Origin: Desulfocapsaceae bacterium
GTDB lineage: Bacteria; Desulfobacterota; Desulfobulbia; Desulfobulbales; Desulfocapsaceae
DNA: 10,719 nucleotides
Assembly: GCA_029934775.1 (NCBI GenBank)
Contig: JAOZLO010000064.1
Location: forward strand, 1 to 10,719
Reading direction: 5' to 3'
In this document: in pieces, positions 1 to 7,185 of the stretch
How the letters are laid out: each line of letters begins with the position of its first letter
How positions within the stretch are numbered: position 1 is the stretch's first letter
The notes under the pieces: generated by a model
Databases searched by the model: none
What the model was told of the DNA's origin: nothing
The model's input: the letters and a program-made list of their open reading frames with translations, nothing else
Translations under genes and position numbers: made by a program

Positions 1-289
1 CAGAATCTACGTAACAAAAATAACACCAGATTCAAAACTTATCTGGAAACATCTGGCATGCCTGAATGTTTTTTCTTATCAGGCTATTCTTGATTTTCTA
101 GAGTGTGAAACACCTTTATGGACTGTTAGGTTTTTGGAACATCTTCTTCTTTGAATTTACAGGAATAAGATAATGTTTAAACATTGCGTGCAATTGTAGA
201 ACTTTTCATTAGCCATTAACAGTCAAGTGGACAGACAAACAGAATAATTTGAAACACCACCGGTAGGGTTGGTAGCTCCATTTCAACAT
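1..289. other. Intergenic region, no supportable gene
   Basis: I see no coding region with a plausible start, ribosome binding site or recognisable product on either strand. Two small inverted repeats are present: CCAGAT (26-31) with ATCTGG (41-46), the latter repeated at 51-56, and GCCTGA (60-65) with TCAGGC (79-84). The second is followed on the plus strand by a T-rich but not continuous tract, so it could be a weak terminator for a plus-strand gene to the left of the window. No convincing rho-independent terminator follows the minus-strand kinase that ends at 290. Confidence 0.5.
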
Positions 290-2530
290 CTATTCTTGAT
301 CCAGCACCTGCCTGACAACGTTGGCTAGTGTTCTTTTGTCTACCGGCTTCCTGACATATTTTTTTATGCCAATCGCCAATGTATCTTTTTCAGTAATAAT
401 TGAGCTATAGCCAGTGCAGAGGACAAAGAGCATTTCAGGCTCAATTCTCAAAACTTTTTTTGCCAATTCTGCGCCTGTCATATCCGGCATAGTTTGATCC
501 GTTATGATCAGGTCGAATTGACTGGGGTCGTTGAGAATTTTTTCCAATGCATCAGGGCTGTTTGTTATTGATGTAACTTTGTACCCAAGTCGCTCCAGCT
601 GTGTTTTATTCAGATTGGCGATTGCATCGTCGTCATCAACCACCAGGATTTGCTCAGTCCCAGTAGGTACAGTCTCAGTTGTTGTCACTTTATTGGATGT
701 TTCTTTTTCCTGTTTTAGAGCTGGTATATGAACATTAAAAGTGGTTCCTTCGCCAAGTTTGCTTTCCACGACGATAAACCCCTGGCAATCCTCTATAATC
801 CCGTGAATAACGGCAAGTCCAAGCCCCGTACCTTTACCAACTTCTTTAGTAGTAAAATAAGGTTCAAAAATTTGTTTTTTGATGTTTTCGTTCATACCAC
901 AACCCGTGTCAGTAACTTTCAAGACAATAAACGGGCCTGGAGAGGCAGTTGAGCCCTGTGGAATTTCTTGAAAACTCATTTCCTTTCGCTCTAAGCTTAC
1001 ACTTATAGTGCCTTTCTCCTCTGCCATGGCATGTAACGAGTTTGCACATAGATTGACGATAATTTGGTGAATATTAGTAGGATTCGCCGTGATTTTTCCA
1101 CAGTCATTATCAATGTTCTCTACTATTTTGATAGTAGTCGGCAAAGAGGGGCGCAACATTTTCAATGCTTCTTTGACAATCAGGTGTGGAGATAAAGGCT
1201 CTATATGCTGATCTGACTTTCGGCTGAACGTAAGAATCTGCTGGACAAGATCTGCTGCCCGAAGACTTGATTTTAAGACCAGGTCTATATCCTTTTGAGC
1301 AGGGTTTTCAGTCGGGATACTTTCTTTAGCCAGCTCAGAAAAACCAATTATTGCTGAGAGTATATTGTTAAAATCGTGGGCAATTCCTCCTGCAAGGGTA
1401 CCGATGGCTTCCATTTTATGAGCTTGCTGGAGACGTTTTTCAAGATTTTCTTTCTCAGCCTCTGCTTGCTTGCGGCCGGTTATGTCTTCCACAATTGCAA
1501 GATTATACTCTTGTTTTTCTCCATTTCCCAATAAATGAGAGACTGTCAGGTTGCCCCATACAATAGATCCATCTTTACCGACATAACGCTTTTCCACGGA
1601 AAATCCAGAAATCATACCTTTTGTCAATTTGTTCATATTGTTTAAGTCTGTCTGAAGATCATCAGGGTGGGTAATATCCTGAAATTTCATTGTCTCCATT
1701 TCTTTTGGTGAATATCCAACAATGTCACAATATTTTTGATTGATTTTTACAAATCGACCTGTTTTGGTTTCAACCTGCGCAACTCCAATTGCAGCTTGTT
1801 CGAACATCGCGCGGAATCGCCGCTCGCTGATTTTGAGCTTCGTAAAAGATTCCAGAAGATTCCTTCGCATATTGTTAATGGCACCTACAACTTCCTGTAA
1901 TTCATCATTTTTATCCTTGCGATCCATTGTCAGCACAGAATTTGAATCATACGTTGTTGACTTGGTATGCGAGGAAATTTTTTCAAGGTGTCTTATGACA
2001 AAAAAATGAAATATGAAGAACATAAATGCTGACACTATAAATGTTTTAATTCCATTAAAAAACAGTATGAACAATACTTTATTGTAAAGGCGTTGATACA
2101 CTTTATCCACGGTGGCAACTATCTGTAACTCACCTATAATTTTTTCCTTATTATCGAAGATGTGTACCATGGGGAACGTCGCGGAAATCGTGTTCTCAGA
2201 TTGCAGTTTTCCAACAGAGACATACACTTTCCCATCAGTGCTGACCTCCAGATATTGGATGTCAGGGAGTTGCAGGATACCCTCTAGCTGTAGCCGGAGC
2301 TGAGAGTCATAAATATCCCATAAGCTCCTTGTCAAACTCTGCAGTGAAGATTTCTTTATCTGTTCAATCTGATTTTCAATCTGCCCTACCTCCCTGGAGT
2401 AATCCCGATATAACTGCAATACCGTTATGAACAAGGTTATCAGGGAGCTGAATATCACAATGTAAAAAATCAATTGCCGTGCGATTTTCTTTTTGCCTTT
2501 TGTGATATCGCTATGTTGATTTCGTGACAT
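290..2530 (-). CDS. Membrane-bound hybrid sensor histidine kinase (PAS-HisKA-HATPase-REC)
   Basis: This is a two-component hybrid kinase expected in the inner membrane. With the ATG at 2530 it has 746 residues. Visible parts in order: a basic N-terminus; a first membrane span about 19-41; a periplasmic stretch of about 110 residues; a second span about 153-179; a HAMP-like linker; a PAS domain about 238-350 ending in the EDITGRK motif; a short coiled coil; HisKA with the phosphoacceptor His385 in GGIAHDFNN; HATPase_c with an N box about 488-502, a DTGCGM G1 box about 541, an FEPYFTT F box about 555 and a GKGTGLGL G2 box about 565; and a C-terminal receiver about 627-745 with the acidic cluster at 632-635, phosphoacceptor Asp678, Thr706 and Lys728. 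All catalytic boxes look intact. A TTG at 2539, overlapping the stop of the upstream gene, would add three residues; neither start has a clear Shine-Dalgarno sequence. It is translationally linked to the solute-binding protein gene upstream, which suggests that protein as its signal partner. No separate response-regulator output domain is seen. Confidence 0.93.
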   Translation of the reverse strand: MSRNQHSDITKGKKKIARQLIFYIVIFSSLITLFITVLQLYRDYSREVGQIENQIEQIKKSSLQSLTRSLWDIYDSQLRLQLEGILQLPDIQYLEVSTDGKVYVSVGKLQSENTISATFPMVHIFDNKEKIIGELQIVATVDKVYQRLYNKVLFILFFNGIKTFIVSAFMFFIFHFFVIRHLEKISSHTKSTTYDSNSVLTMDRKDKNDELQEVVGAINNMRRNLLESFTKLKISERRFRAMFEQAAIGVAQVETKTGRFVKINQKYCDIVGYSPKEMETMKFQDITHPDDLQTDLNNMNKLTKGMISGFSVEKRYVGKDGSIVWGNLTVSHLLGNGEKQEYNLAIVEDITGRKQAEAEKENLEKRLQQAHKMEAIGTLAGGIAHDFNNILSAIIGFSELAKESIPTENPAQKDIDLVLKSSLRAADLVQQILTFSRKSDQHIEPLSPHLIVKEALKMLRPSLPTTIKIVENIDNDCGKITANPTNIHQIIVNLCANSLHAMAEEKGTISVSLERKEMSFQEIPQGSTASPGPFIVLKVTDTGCGMNENIKKQIFEPYFTTKEVGKGTGLGLAVIHGIIEDCQGFIVVESKLGEGTTFNVHIPALKQEKETSNKVTTTETVPTGTEQILVVDDDDAIANLNKTQLERLGYKVTSITNSPDALEKILNDPSQFDLIITDQTMPDMTGAELAKKVLRIEPEMLFVLCTGYSSIITEKDTLAIGIKKYVRKPVDKRTLANVVRQVLDQE

Positions 2531-2535
2531 ACTGA

Positions 2536-3270
2536 TCAAAAATATTTTGCTTTTATTTTTTGAAAGGTTCCATCCTGTTTGATAATATCAAGAGCCTCTC
2601 TGAACTGGTGCACTATTTTATCGGATGTTTGTTTGCTGAATGCCATAAAATATTCTCTACTTCCATCAATCAAAAAGGCTTTTTCTACTTTTCCACGCTC
2701 CAGGTCCAGATTTTTTATCCTCGAATAGAAGACAGGCTCTATCATACAGATCAAATCAATGCGTCCTAAATACAATTTACGTACATTCTGCAAATCACGG
2801 GGGACAGAAAATATGTGCTTTCCCTCGGCAAATCCCTTTGCAATCAGATTTCCTGTGGCTGACTGTCCAGTAACAGTACCTGCAGTATATTTTTTTGCGT
2901 CTTCCAGAACATTTATCTGAATGTCTTCTCTTTCCCTGAGTTTAAAAAAGTAAAGTTCCCGAGGAGCAAGGGGGCCTACCCATTTATATTGATTTTCTCT
3001 TTTCTCAGATCTGGTCAAGGTATGAATCAAAACATTTTCTTCTTCTAATGCTGTTTTCTCGGCTCGCGCCCAAGACAATATATGAAACTTTCCCTGATGA
3101 CCGGTTTTGCTTAATAAGATTTGTATTATCTCAACAGTGAACCCCCTCACCTGCCCATCTTCTTTATACTCAAAGGGAGGATAATCTTCTGCCACAATTT
3201 TCAATTCAGCTGCATTGATATCAAAGGCGGTCAAGCATAGAAAGATAAAAATACATATTAATTTTTTCAT
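2536..3270 (-). CDS. Periplasmic family-3 solute-binding protein (SBP_bac_3)
   Basis: A 244-residue protein with a classic Sec signal peptide: MKK, then a hydrophobic core, with probable cleavage after INA at residue 20. The mature part starts with the family signature (EDYPPFEY, then GFTVEIIQILL) and carries the TRSEKRE and KWVGPL segments typical of solitary family-3 binding proteins. The C-terminal DGTFQKIKAKY is also typical. The start is supported by AAGGAG at 3281-3276, six bases before the ATG. The length is normal for the family. There are no permease or ATPase genes nearby. Instead the gene ends inside the start region of a hybrid histidine kinase. I infer a sensory role, delivering ligand occupancy to the kinase, rather than uptake. 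The ligand (amino acid or other small polar compound) cannot be read from the sequence. Confidence 0.9.
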   Translation of the reverse strand: MKKLICIFIFLCLTAFDINAAELKIVAEDYPPFEYKEDGQVRGFTVEIIQILLSKTGHQGKFHILSWARAEKTALEEENVLIHTLTRSEKRENQYKWVGPLAPRELYFFKLREREDIQINVLEDAKKYTAGTVTGQSATGNLIAKGFAEGKHIFSVPRDLQNVRKLYLGRIDLICMIEPVFYSRIKNLDLERGKVEKAFLIDGSREYFMAFSKQTSDKIVHQFREALDIIKQDGTFQKIKAKYF

Positions 3271-4487
3271 AATAACTCCTTCGGTACGGTGAATGTAATA
3301 ATTGGGCTCCTTCCTATATCGATTGGGAGTGCTTGCTGATATTTAGCCAAAACGGATAGTCTGTTTTTATCATGAGAGATACAGACCTATTTCAACTGGC
3401 CCTTAACCATAATTGTAAATTCGTTAATGATTGACGCGGCATCAAGTGATTGTACCAGAGAGAGGTTGCTTCGTGCACATAATGCAACCAAGACAAAAAA
3501 AACAGCGGGATGAATCGTTTGCTATGAGTTCCCATTACACTTTCCCCCTATCTGTTACAGCTACATCTAGAATAAAGGATGCCTGGAAGCTTTTAGGTGA
3601 CTAACATAATAATTACTATCAATTACCATGTGGAGAGAGTAAAAACAATACCACCTTGCAGTACATATTTTTTCCTAATAAACTCACCGTAAAAATAACA
3701 GAAAAGTGTTACCTGGAATAAGGTTAATCAGTTGGCGGATGAATGACAAATTCATTATGCCAAAAAACAGACCCGAAAAGGAGTCTCCTGGCACTTAGGA
3801 AAGTGAAAATTAAAGCGCCGTGGTCGTCAAGTAACTGTGTTGGTAAACAAAAAACTGTAATAATACAATTTCCAAACAGAAAAAGCGGTTCAAAGTTGGT
3901 TAGAGGACATATTGCCTCTCTGGGAACTTCCCCCATCCGAACCCTCGATACCGCTTCATCTACTGATACTACGAGATTTAGGCGGATCGAGTCAAGGATT
4001 TTCACAATTTATCCAACGAAACATCTTCAAATCTGTACGCATCAAAATTGATACCACCAAACCAAGTCCAGAGCATGAGAAGGGATTCTTCTTTACTGCG
4101 TATCGCATGGATGGTCCACGAATCAAGATGAATAATAGAACCTGGTCGATGCACTTCATAGTTGAGTTGCTGTACTCTTTTTAACGCTGTCTGGAAAAAA
4201 GTACACAGTAAGCGCGCGTTATGGGAAAGCATACGGTCGCTGTTTCAGTGTTACCGTATAGATTCCATGGAAACACTTTTCAGATCTCTTCACCAGGGAG
4301 GATTTGAACAGGATACACCGGCTGTAGTTGTAACAGGTGCCGAATCCTCAGAGGGTGCAAATAACAACAGTGAAACAGCAGAAAAAAACATGAAACGCTA
4401 ACACCATCACCTCCCTCTAAAACGGTCGAGGATCGTGCTGGTGGTATTTTTGTAACCTCTGCCTCAATCCTGCAAAGAATGAAAATT
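3271..4487. other. Long non-coding or decayed region
   Basis: About 1.2 kb between the sensor module and the small membrane-protein gene. Several open frames of 75-100 codons occur on both strands, but they overlap one another, lack ribosome binding sites and show no recognisable domains, so I do not call them genes. Local inverted repeats include GGTTGC (3464-3469) with GCAACC (3484-3489), ATGAAT (3739-3744) with ATTCAT (3750-3755), and a multi-stem segment at 3883-3956. The region may hold decayed genes, but no remnant can be named. Confidence 0.5.
3276..3281 (-). promoter_or_regulatory. Shine-Dalgarno site of the solute-binding protein gene
   Basis: AAGGAG on the minus strand, six bases before the ATG at 3270. 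It fixes the start of this gene and marks it as the first gene of the two-gene sensor unit. Upstream, TTGAAA (complement of about 3392-3397) with an AT-rich hexamer 17-18 bases further on could be its promoter, but the match is weak. Confidence 0.7.
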
Positions 4488-4589
4488 CTAGAAAATTGAT
4501 CCTCGTAAAACAAACTGAGTGACCGCCAGCATTCCGATGATCCCAACTACCACAATTACAACTACCAATAATTTGCGCCACAGCTCCAA
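4488..4589 (-). CDS. Small single-span membrane protein, 33 residues
   Basis: A short gene not recognisable as a known family. It begins at TTG, with AAGGA seven bases upstream, and ends at TAG (4490-4488). An in-frame TAA lies just upstream, so the open frame cannot extend much further. The product starts MELWRKLL, has an almost uninterrupted run of Val, Ile, Leu and Gly from about residue 7 to 23, and ends in a short tail with one Arg (QFVLRGSIF). This is the layout of a one-span inner-membrane peptide with a positively charged N-terminal flank. A promoter-like pair lies at a suitable distance upstream. It could be a small regulatory membrane protein, a complex accessory subunit or a toxin-like peptide; the sequence alone does not decide. 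The only internal ATG would remove most of the span, so TTG is the likely start. Confidence 0.6.
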   Translation of the reverse strand: MELWRKLLVVVIVVVGIIGMLAVTQFVLRGSIF

Positions 4590-4629
4590 AGTGTTATCCT
4601 TTTCCTTTTAGTAAAATCTCAATGTCCCC

Positions 4630-4658
4630 TTTACACTAAATCGATATGGCATTGTGAA
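4630..4658 (-). promoter_or_regulatory. Candidate promoter for the 33-residue membrane protein gene
   Basis: On the minus strand, TTCACA (complement of 4653-4658; 5 of 6 to the -35 consensus), a 17-base spacer, then TGTAAA (complement of 4630-4635; 4 of 6 to the -10 consensus). Transcription would begin near 4623 and give a leader of about 33 bases that contains the AAGGA site. Read by eye only. Confidence 0.4.
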
Positions 4659-4670
4659 CTATATTAGTAA

Positions 4671-4687
4671 CACCCCACAAGGGGGTG
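4671..4687. repeat. GC-rich hairpin
   Basis: CACCCC (4671-4676) and GGGGTG (4682-4687) form a perfect six-base-pair stem around a five-base loop, inside GTAAC (4667-4671) and GTTAC (4697-4701). It lies between the divergent small-protein gene and the second kinase. There is no T-tract on either side, so it does not look like an ordinary terminator. Confidence 0.45.
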
Positions 4688-4840
4688 CTGAACTGAGTTA
4701 CAGCCTTTATGGAGTAAGGCACTAATGGTATAGGTATTGCGAATGCACTTTTTGGTGCAATGAAAAATGTTCTGTAATAAAACCAACCGATCAATTTTTC
4801 TCTGATTTACCTTTCCCTTGAATGATGGCAACTCAATTCT

Positions 4841-4864
4841 AAATTCAAATTTTAGTTTGAATTT
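4841..4864. promoter_or_regulatory. Perfect 9-bp inverted repeat over the -35 of the second kinase
   Basis: AAATTCAAA (4841-4849) and TTTGAATTT (4856-4864) form a perfect inverted repeat with a six-base spacer. The right arm overlaps the candidate -35 hexamer at 4857-4862. The position fits an operator for a dimeric DNA-binding protein, but AT-rich palindromes also arise by chance. Confidence 0.4.
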
Positions 4865-4886
4865 CAAAAATTTGTAATGCTATGAT
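4857..4886 (+). promoter_or_regulatory. Candidate promoter for the second kinase gene
   Basis: TTGAAT (4857-4862), an 18-base spacer, and TATGAT (4881-4886; 5 of 6 to the -10 consensus). The -10 lies within a perfect 12-base palindrome, TATGATATCATA (4881-4892). Transcription would start near 4892 and leave about 50 bases before the ATG at 4941. If real, the shortened kinase still has its own promoter. Confidence 0.45.
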
Positions 4887-4940
4887 ATCATAAAAACTGA
4901 TGGAAAGGGCATCTTAATTGAAAGGGAGATAGCCTGATCG

Positions 4941-6266
4941 ATGATGGAGTTTCAGATGCTCCATAAAAATGGGCAATGGGTAGATATTTTTTCACGGGCC
5001 AACGCAATTTTTGATGACAACGGTGTACCTGTCCGGGTAGTAGGAACACATGTGGATATCACCGATCGCAGAAAGACGGAAAAGCAGCTTAAAAAAACAA
5101 CGTATGATCTCAGAGAGCGCCTAAAAGAGCTGAATTGCCTTTATCGTATATCAAAGCTCGTTAATAAGGAAAATGTTACCATTGAAGAGATTTTTCAGGG
5201 TATAGTAGATATTATTCCGCCCTCTTGGCAATACCCTGAAATAACTTGTGCACAAATCACGATAGATGGACAATCGTACAAATCAGATAATTTCAAAGAA
5301 ACTGAATGGCTTCAATCTCAGAAAATAATAGTTTCCGAAATGAAGGCTGGGGAAGTAAAGGTTTTTTACTTTGAGGAGAAACCCGAAATTGATGAAGGCC
5401 CCTTTTTAAAGGAAGAAAGGGATTTGATCAACGCCATTACATTAAGAATAGGGCATATTTTTGAAGAAAAGAAAGCTGAAGCTGAAAAAGGAACCCTCCA
5501 ATCTCGCCTCCAACAAGCCCAGAAAATGGAAGCAATCGGTACTCTTGCCGGCGGTATAGCCCATGACTTCAACAATATTTTAGGAGCAATTATCGGGTAT
5601 ACTGAAATGGCACGGGATGACAGCCCGAAGGGATCATCTGTTGCCCAAGATCTGGACAAAGTTTTAGAGGCAAGTACCCGGGCCACTGATCTAGTAAAAC
5701 AGATCCTCGCCTTCAGCCGTCAGAATGACACAGAATATATTTTCCTGAGACCTGCAAGTATTGTGAATAAAGCAATTTCTATGCTTCGCCCAACACTTCC
5801 TGCAACTATTAAGATTACTCATGACATCGACACAGAAACTGGTCTTATCTTTGCCGACCCGACCCAGATCCATCAGATAATGCTGAACCTCTGTACTAAT
5901 GCTTTCCATGCCATGGAAGAGACAGGTGGTAGACTTGATGTTTCGTTAAAAGAAATAGATCTCTGCAGAGAAGATATCATACATGAACCGCACGCTGATA
6001 CCGGTACCTTTCAGAACCAACCCAACCATTTTGATCTCGTTATCACAGATCAAACCATGCCAGGCATGACTGGTATAGACCTCGCCAGAAGAATGTTGCA
6101 AATTCGTCCTGATATCCCCGTTATCCTTTGTACAGGTTACTCAAGCATTATCTCCGAAAGAAAAGTAAAATCTATGGGAATAAGAGAATTTGCTATGAAA
6201 CCACTTGGGAAAAGTGATATTGCAATGTTGATTCGGAAAGTACTTGATAACAAACATCTGATGTAA
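4941..6266 (+). CDS. Hybrid histidine kinase remnant, N-truncated and internally deleted
   Basis: 441 residues, related to the intact kinase at 290-2530. Order of parts: the C-terminal half of a PAS domain (about 1-45, ending VDITDRRK); a GAF-like sensor domain about 62-178; a coiled coil; HisKA with phosphoacceptor His208 in GGIAHDFNN; and the N-box part of HATPase_c (HQIMLNLCTNAFHAM, about 311-325). The sequence then passes at about residue 357 from TGTF directly to the second half of a receiver (FDLVITDQTMPGMTG, Asp370, Thr398, Lys420). The G1, F and G2 ATP-binding boxes and the acidic pocket of the receiver are missing. By comparison with the intact kinase, about 130 residues are lost in frame. 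No membrane span is present and the first half of PAS is absent; an in-frame TGA lies two codons before the ATG. AGGGAG at 4923-4928 is a somewhat distant ribosome binding site. ATP binding and autophosphorylation are not expected. It is either a decaying pseudogene or a soluble protein that retains the dimerisation and His domain. Confidence 0.85.
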   Translation: MMEFQMLHKNGQWVDIFSRANAIFDDNGVPVRVVGTHVDITDRRKTEKQLKKTTYDLRERLKELNCLYRISKLVNKENVTIEEIFQGIVDIIPPSWQYPEITCAQITIDGQSYKSDNFKETEWLQSQKIIVSEMKAGEVKVFYFEEKPEIDEGPFLKEERDLINAITLRIGHIFEEKKAEAEKGTLQSRLQQAQKMEAIGTLAGGIAHDFNNILGAIIGYTEMARDDSPKGSSVAQDLDKVLEASTRATDLVKQILAFSRQNDTEYIFLRPASIVNKAISMLRPTLPATIKITHDIDTETGLIFADPTQIHQIMLNLCTNAFHAMEETGGRLDVSLKEIDLCREDIIHEPHADTGTFQNQPNHFDLVITDQTMPGMTGIDLARRMLQIRPDIPVILCTGYSSIISERKVKSMGIREFAMKPLGKSDIAMLIRKVLDNKHLM

Positions 6267-6307
6267 CCGTTCTATGGCCCAGGAGAGAAGATAATTCCAG
6301 ATTATGT

Positions 6308-6336
6308 TTGCTGGTCATATCTTTTTCTGCTATACA
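6308..6336 (+). promoter_or_regulatory. Candidate promoter of the murI-lolA-radical SAM run
   Basis: TTGCTG (6308-6313), a 17-base spacer, and TATACA (6331-6336). Transcription would begin around 6343. That is downstream of the in-frame ATG at 6336 and so favours the ATG at 6393 as the racemase start. The hexamers match the consensus only partly (3 and 4 of 6). Confidence 0.35.
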
Positions 6337-6392
6337 TGTCACTTGTGCAAGAGACCAAGTTCCCGATTAATTTTCCAACGTTCTTCTCCATC

Positions 6393-7175
6393 ATGATCGG
6401 TATTTTTGACTCAACAATAGGTGGTTTGACTATTGCAAAAGCTGCTGAGCAGCTCCTGCCGGAACACTCTCTTCTTTTTCTGGGAGATATTGCGCGAGCC
6501 CCATACGACCGCATGAATACTGCAGACATAATAAAATATTCAATTGAAAATACAAAATTTCTCATTGAAAACGGAGCGAAGATCATTATTATTGGCTGTA
6601 ACTCCGCTGCAGGCATCGCCACTGAAAGAGTACGGCAGGCTTTTGACATACCTGTTTTTGAAATTATACATCCTGCCGTCCAGGCAGCGGTTAAAGTAAG
6701 CCGCCACCAGAGGATTGGTATTATCGGAACCCGTGCCACAATCAGCAGCAACATCTACTCCAGTGCTGTCAAAAGTTCCCAACCGGAATATAAAGTATTC
6801 CCCAAAGCCTGCCCGCTTCTTGTTCCCCTGGTGGACGAGGGATGGCTTCCCAGAAAAGAGACAAAGATGATTCTGAAAAAATATCTCTACAGTCTGAAAA
6901 ACCACCAACTCGATACGCTCATCCTTGGTTGTACCCATTATTCTCTGTTAAAACAGCTAATACAACCTCGAATCGGAAAAAAAGTTACTCTCATTGATGC
7001 CTCAATTGAAGTAGTAAAAAATGTTAAAAAATTTCTTGATAATACGCCGGATCTGCTTTCATCAGAAAAAACCTCTCCGGTTAATCATCGCTTCGCCGTC
7101 ACCGACCTGGCTGAGACTACAGAATATGTGGCCAGACAAATTTTAAGGCGACCAATACAGCTTCAGCTTGTCTGA
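6393..7175 (+). CDS. murI: Glutamate racemase-type protein (MurI family), divergent motifs
   Basis: A 260-residue cytoplasmic protein of the Asp/Glu racemase family. MurI interconverts L- and D-glutamate for peptidoglycan, using two cysteines. Both are present: Cys69 in GCNSAAG and Cys180 in LGCTHYSLL. The N-terminus MIGIFDSTIGGLTI matches the family start, so I prefer the ATG at 6393. An ATG at 6336 would add 19 residues with no family resemblance, and it overlaps the candidate -10. Neither start has a visible ribosome binding site. Several near-invariant positions differ: the usual FDSG is FDST, the usual PYG is PYD (APYDRM, about 37-41), and the usual CNTAS is CNSAA. It may be a genuine but divergent MurI or a racemase with another substrate. 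It heads a run with lolA (10 bases downstream) and a radical SAM gene. Confidence 0.8.
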   Translation: MIGIFDSTIGGLTIAKAAEQLLPEHSLLFLGDIARAPYDRMNTADIIKYSIENTKFLIENGAKIIIIGCNSAAGIATERVRQAFDIPVFEIIHPAVQAAVKVSRHQRIGIIGTRATISSNIYSSAVKSSQPEYKVFPKACPLLVPLVDEGWLPRKETKMILKKYLYSLKNHQLDTLILGCTHYSLLKQLIQPRIGKKVTLIDASIEVVKNVKKFLDNTPDLLSSEKTSPVNHRFAVTDLAETTEYVARQILRRPIQLQLV

Positions 7176-7185
7176 TTCGAACAAA

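Noticed and set aside
60..84. Rho-independent terminator formed by GCCTGA and TCAGGC
   Set aside because: The stem is only six base pairs with a 13-base loop and the following tract is not a continuous T run; on the minus strand there is no T-tail at all.
3431..3604. A 57-codon plus-strand frame starting with TTG, or 40 codons from the ATG at 3482
   Set aside because: There is no Shine-Dalgarno sequence before either start, no recognisable motif, and the ATG lies within a hairpin arm region; coding potential is not supported.
3884..3955. Possible tRNA gene, because of a 12-base D-arm-like stretch, a closed outer stem and a length of 72 bases
   Set aside because: The D stem lacks its 5' half, the positions expected for the anticodon stem do not pair, and there is no TTCRA T-loop. 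At most it is a decayed fragment or coincidence.
3724..4232. Several overlapping frames of 75-100 codons on both strands
   Set aside because: They shadow one another on opposite strands, lack ribosome binding sites and give no coherent domain pattern.
6336..6392. Longer start for the MurI-type racemase
   Set aside because: The extra 19 residues lie outside the family N-terminus, no ribosome binding site precedes the ATG at 6336, and that codon overlaps the candidate -10 element.
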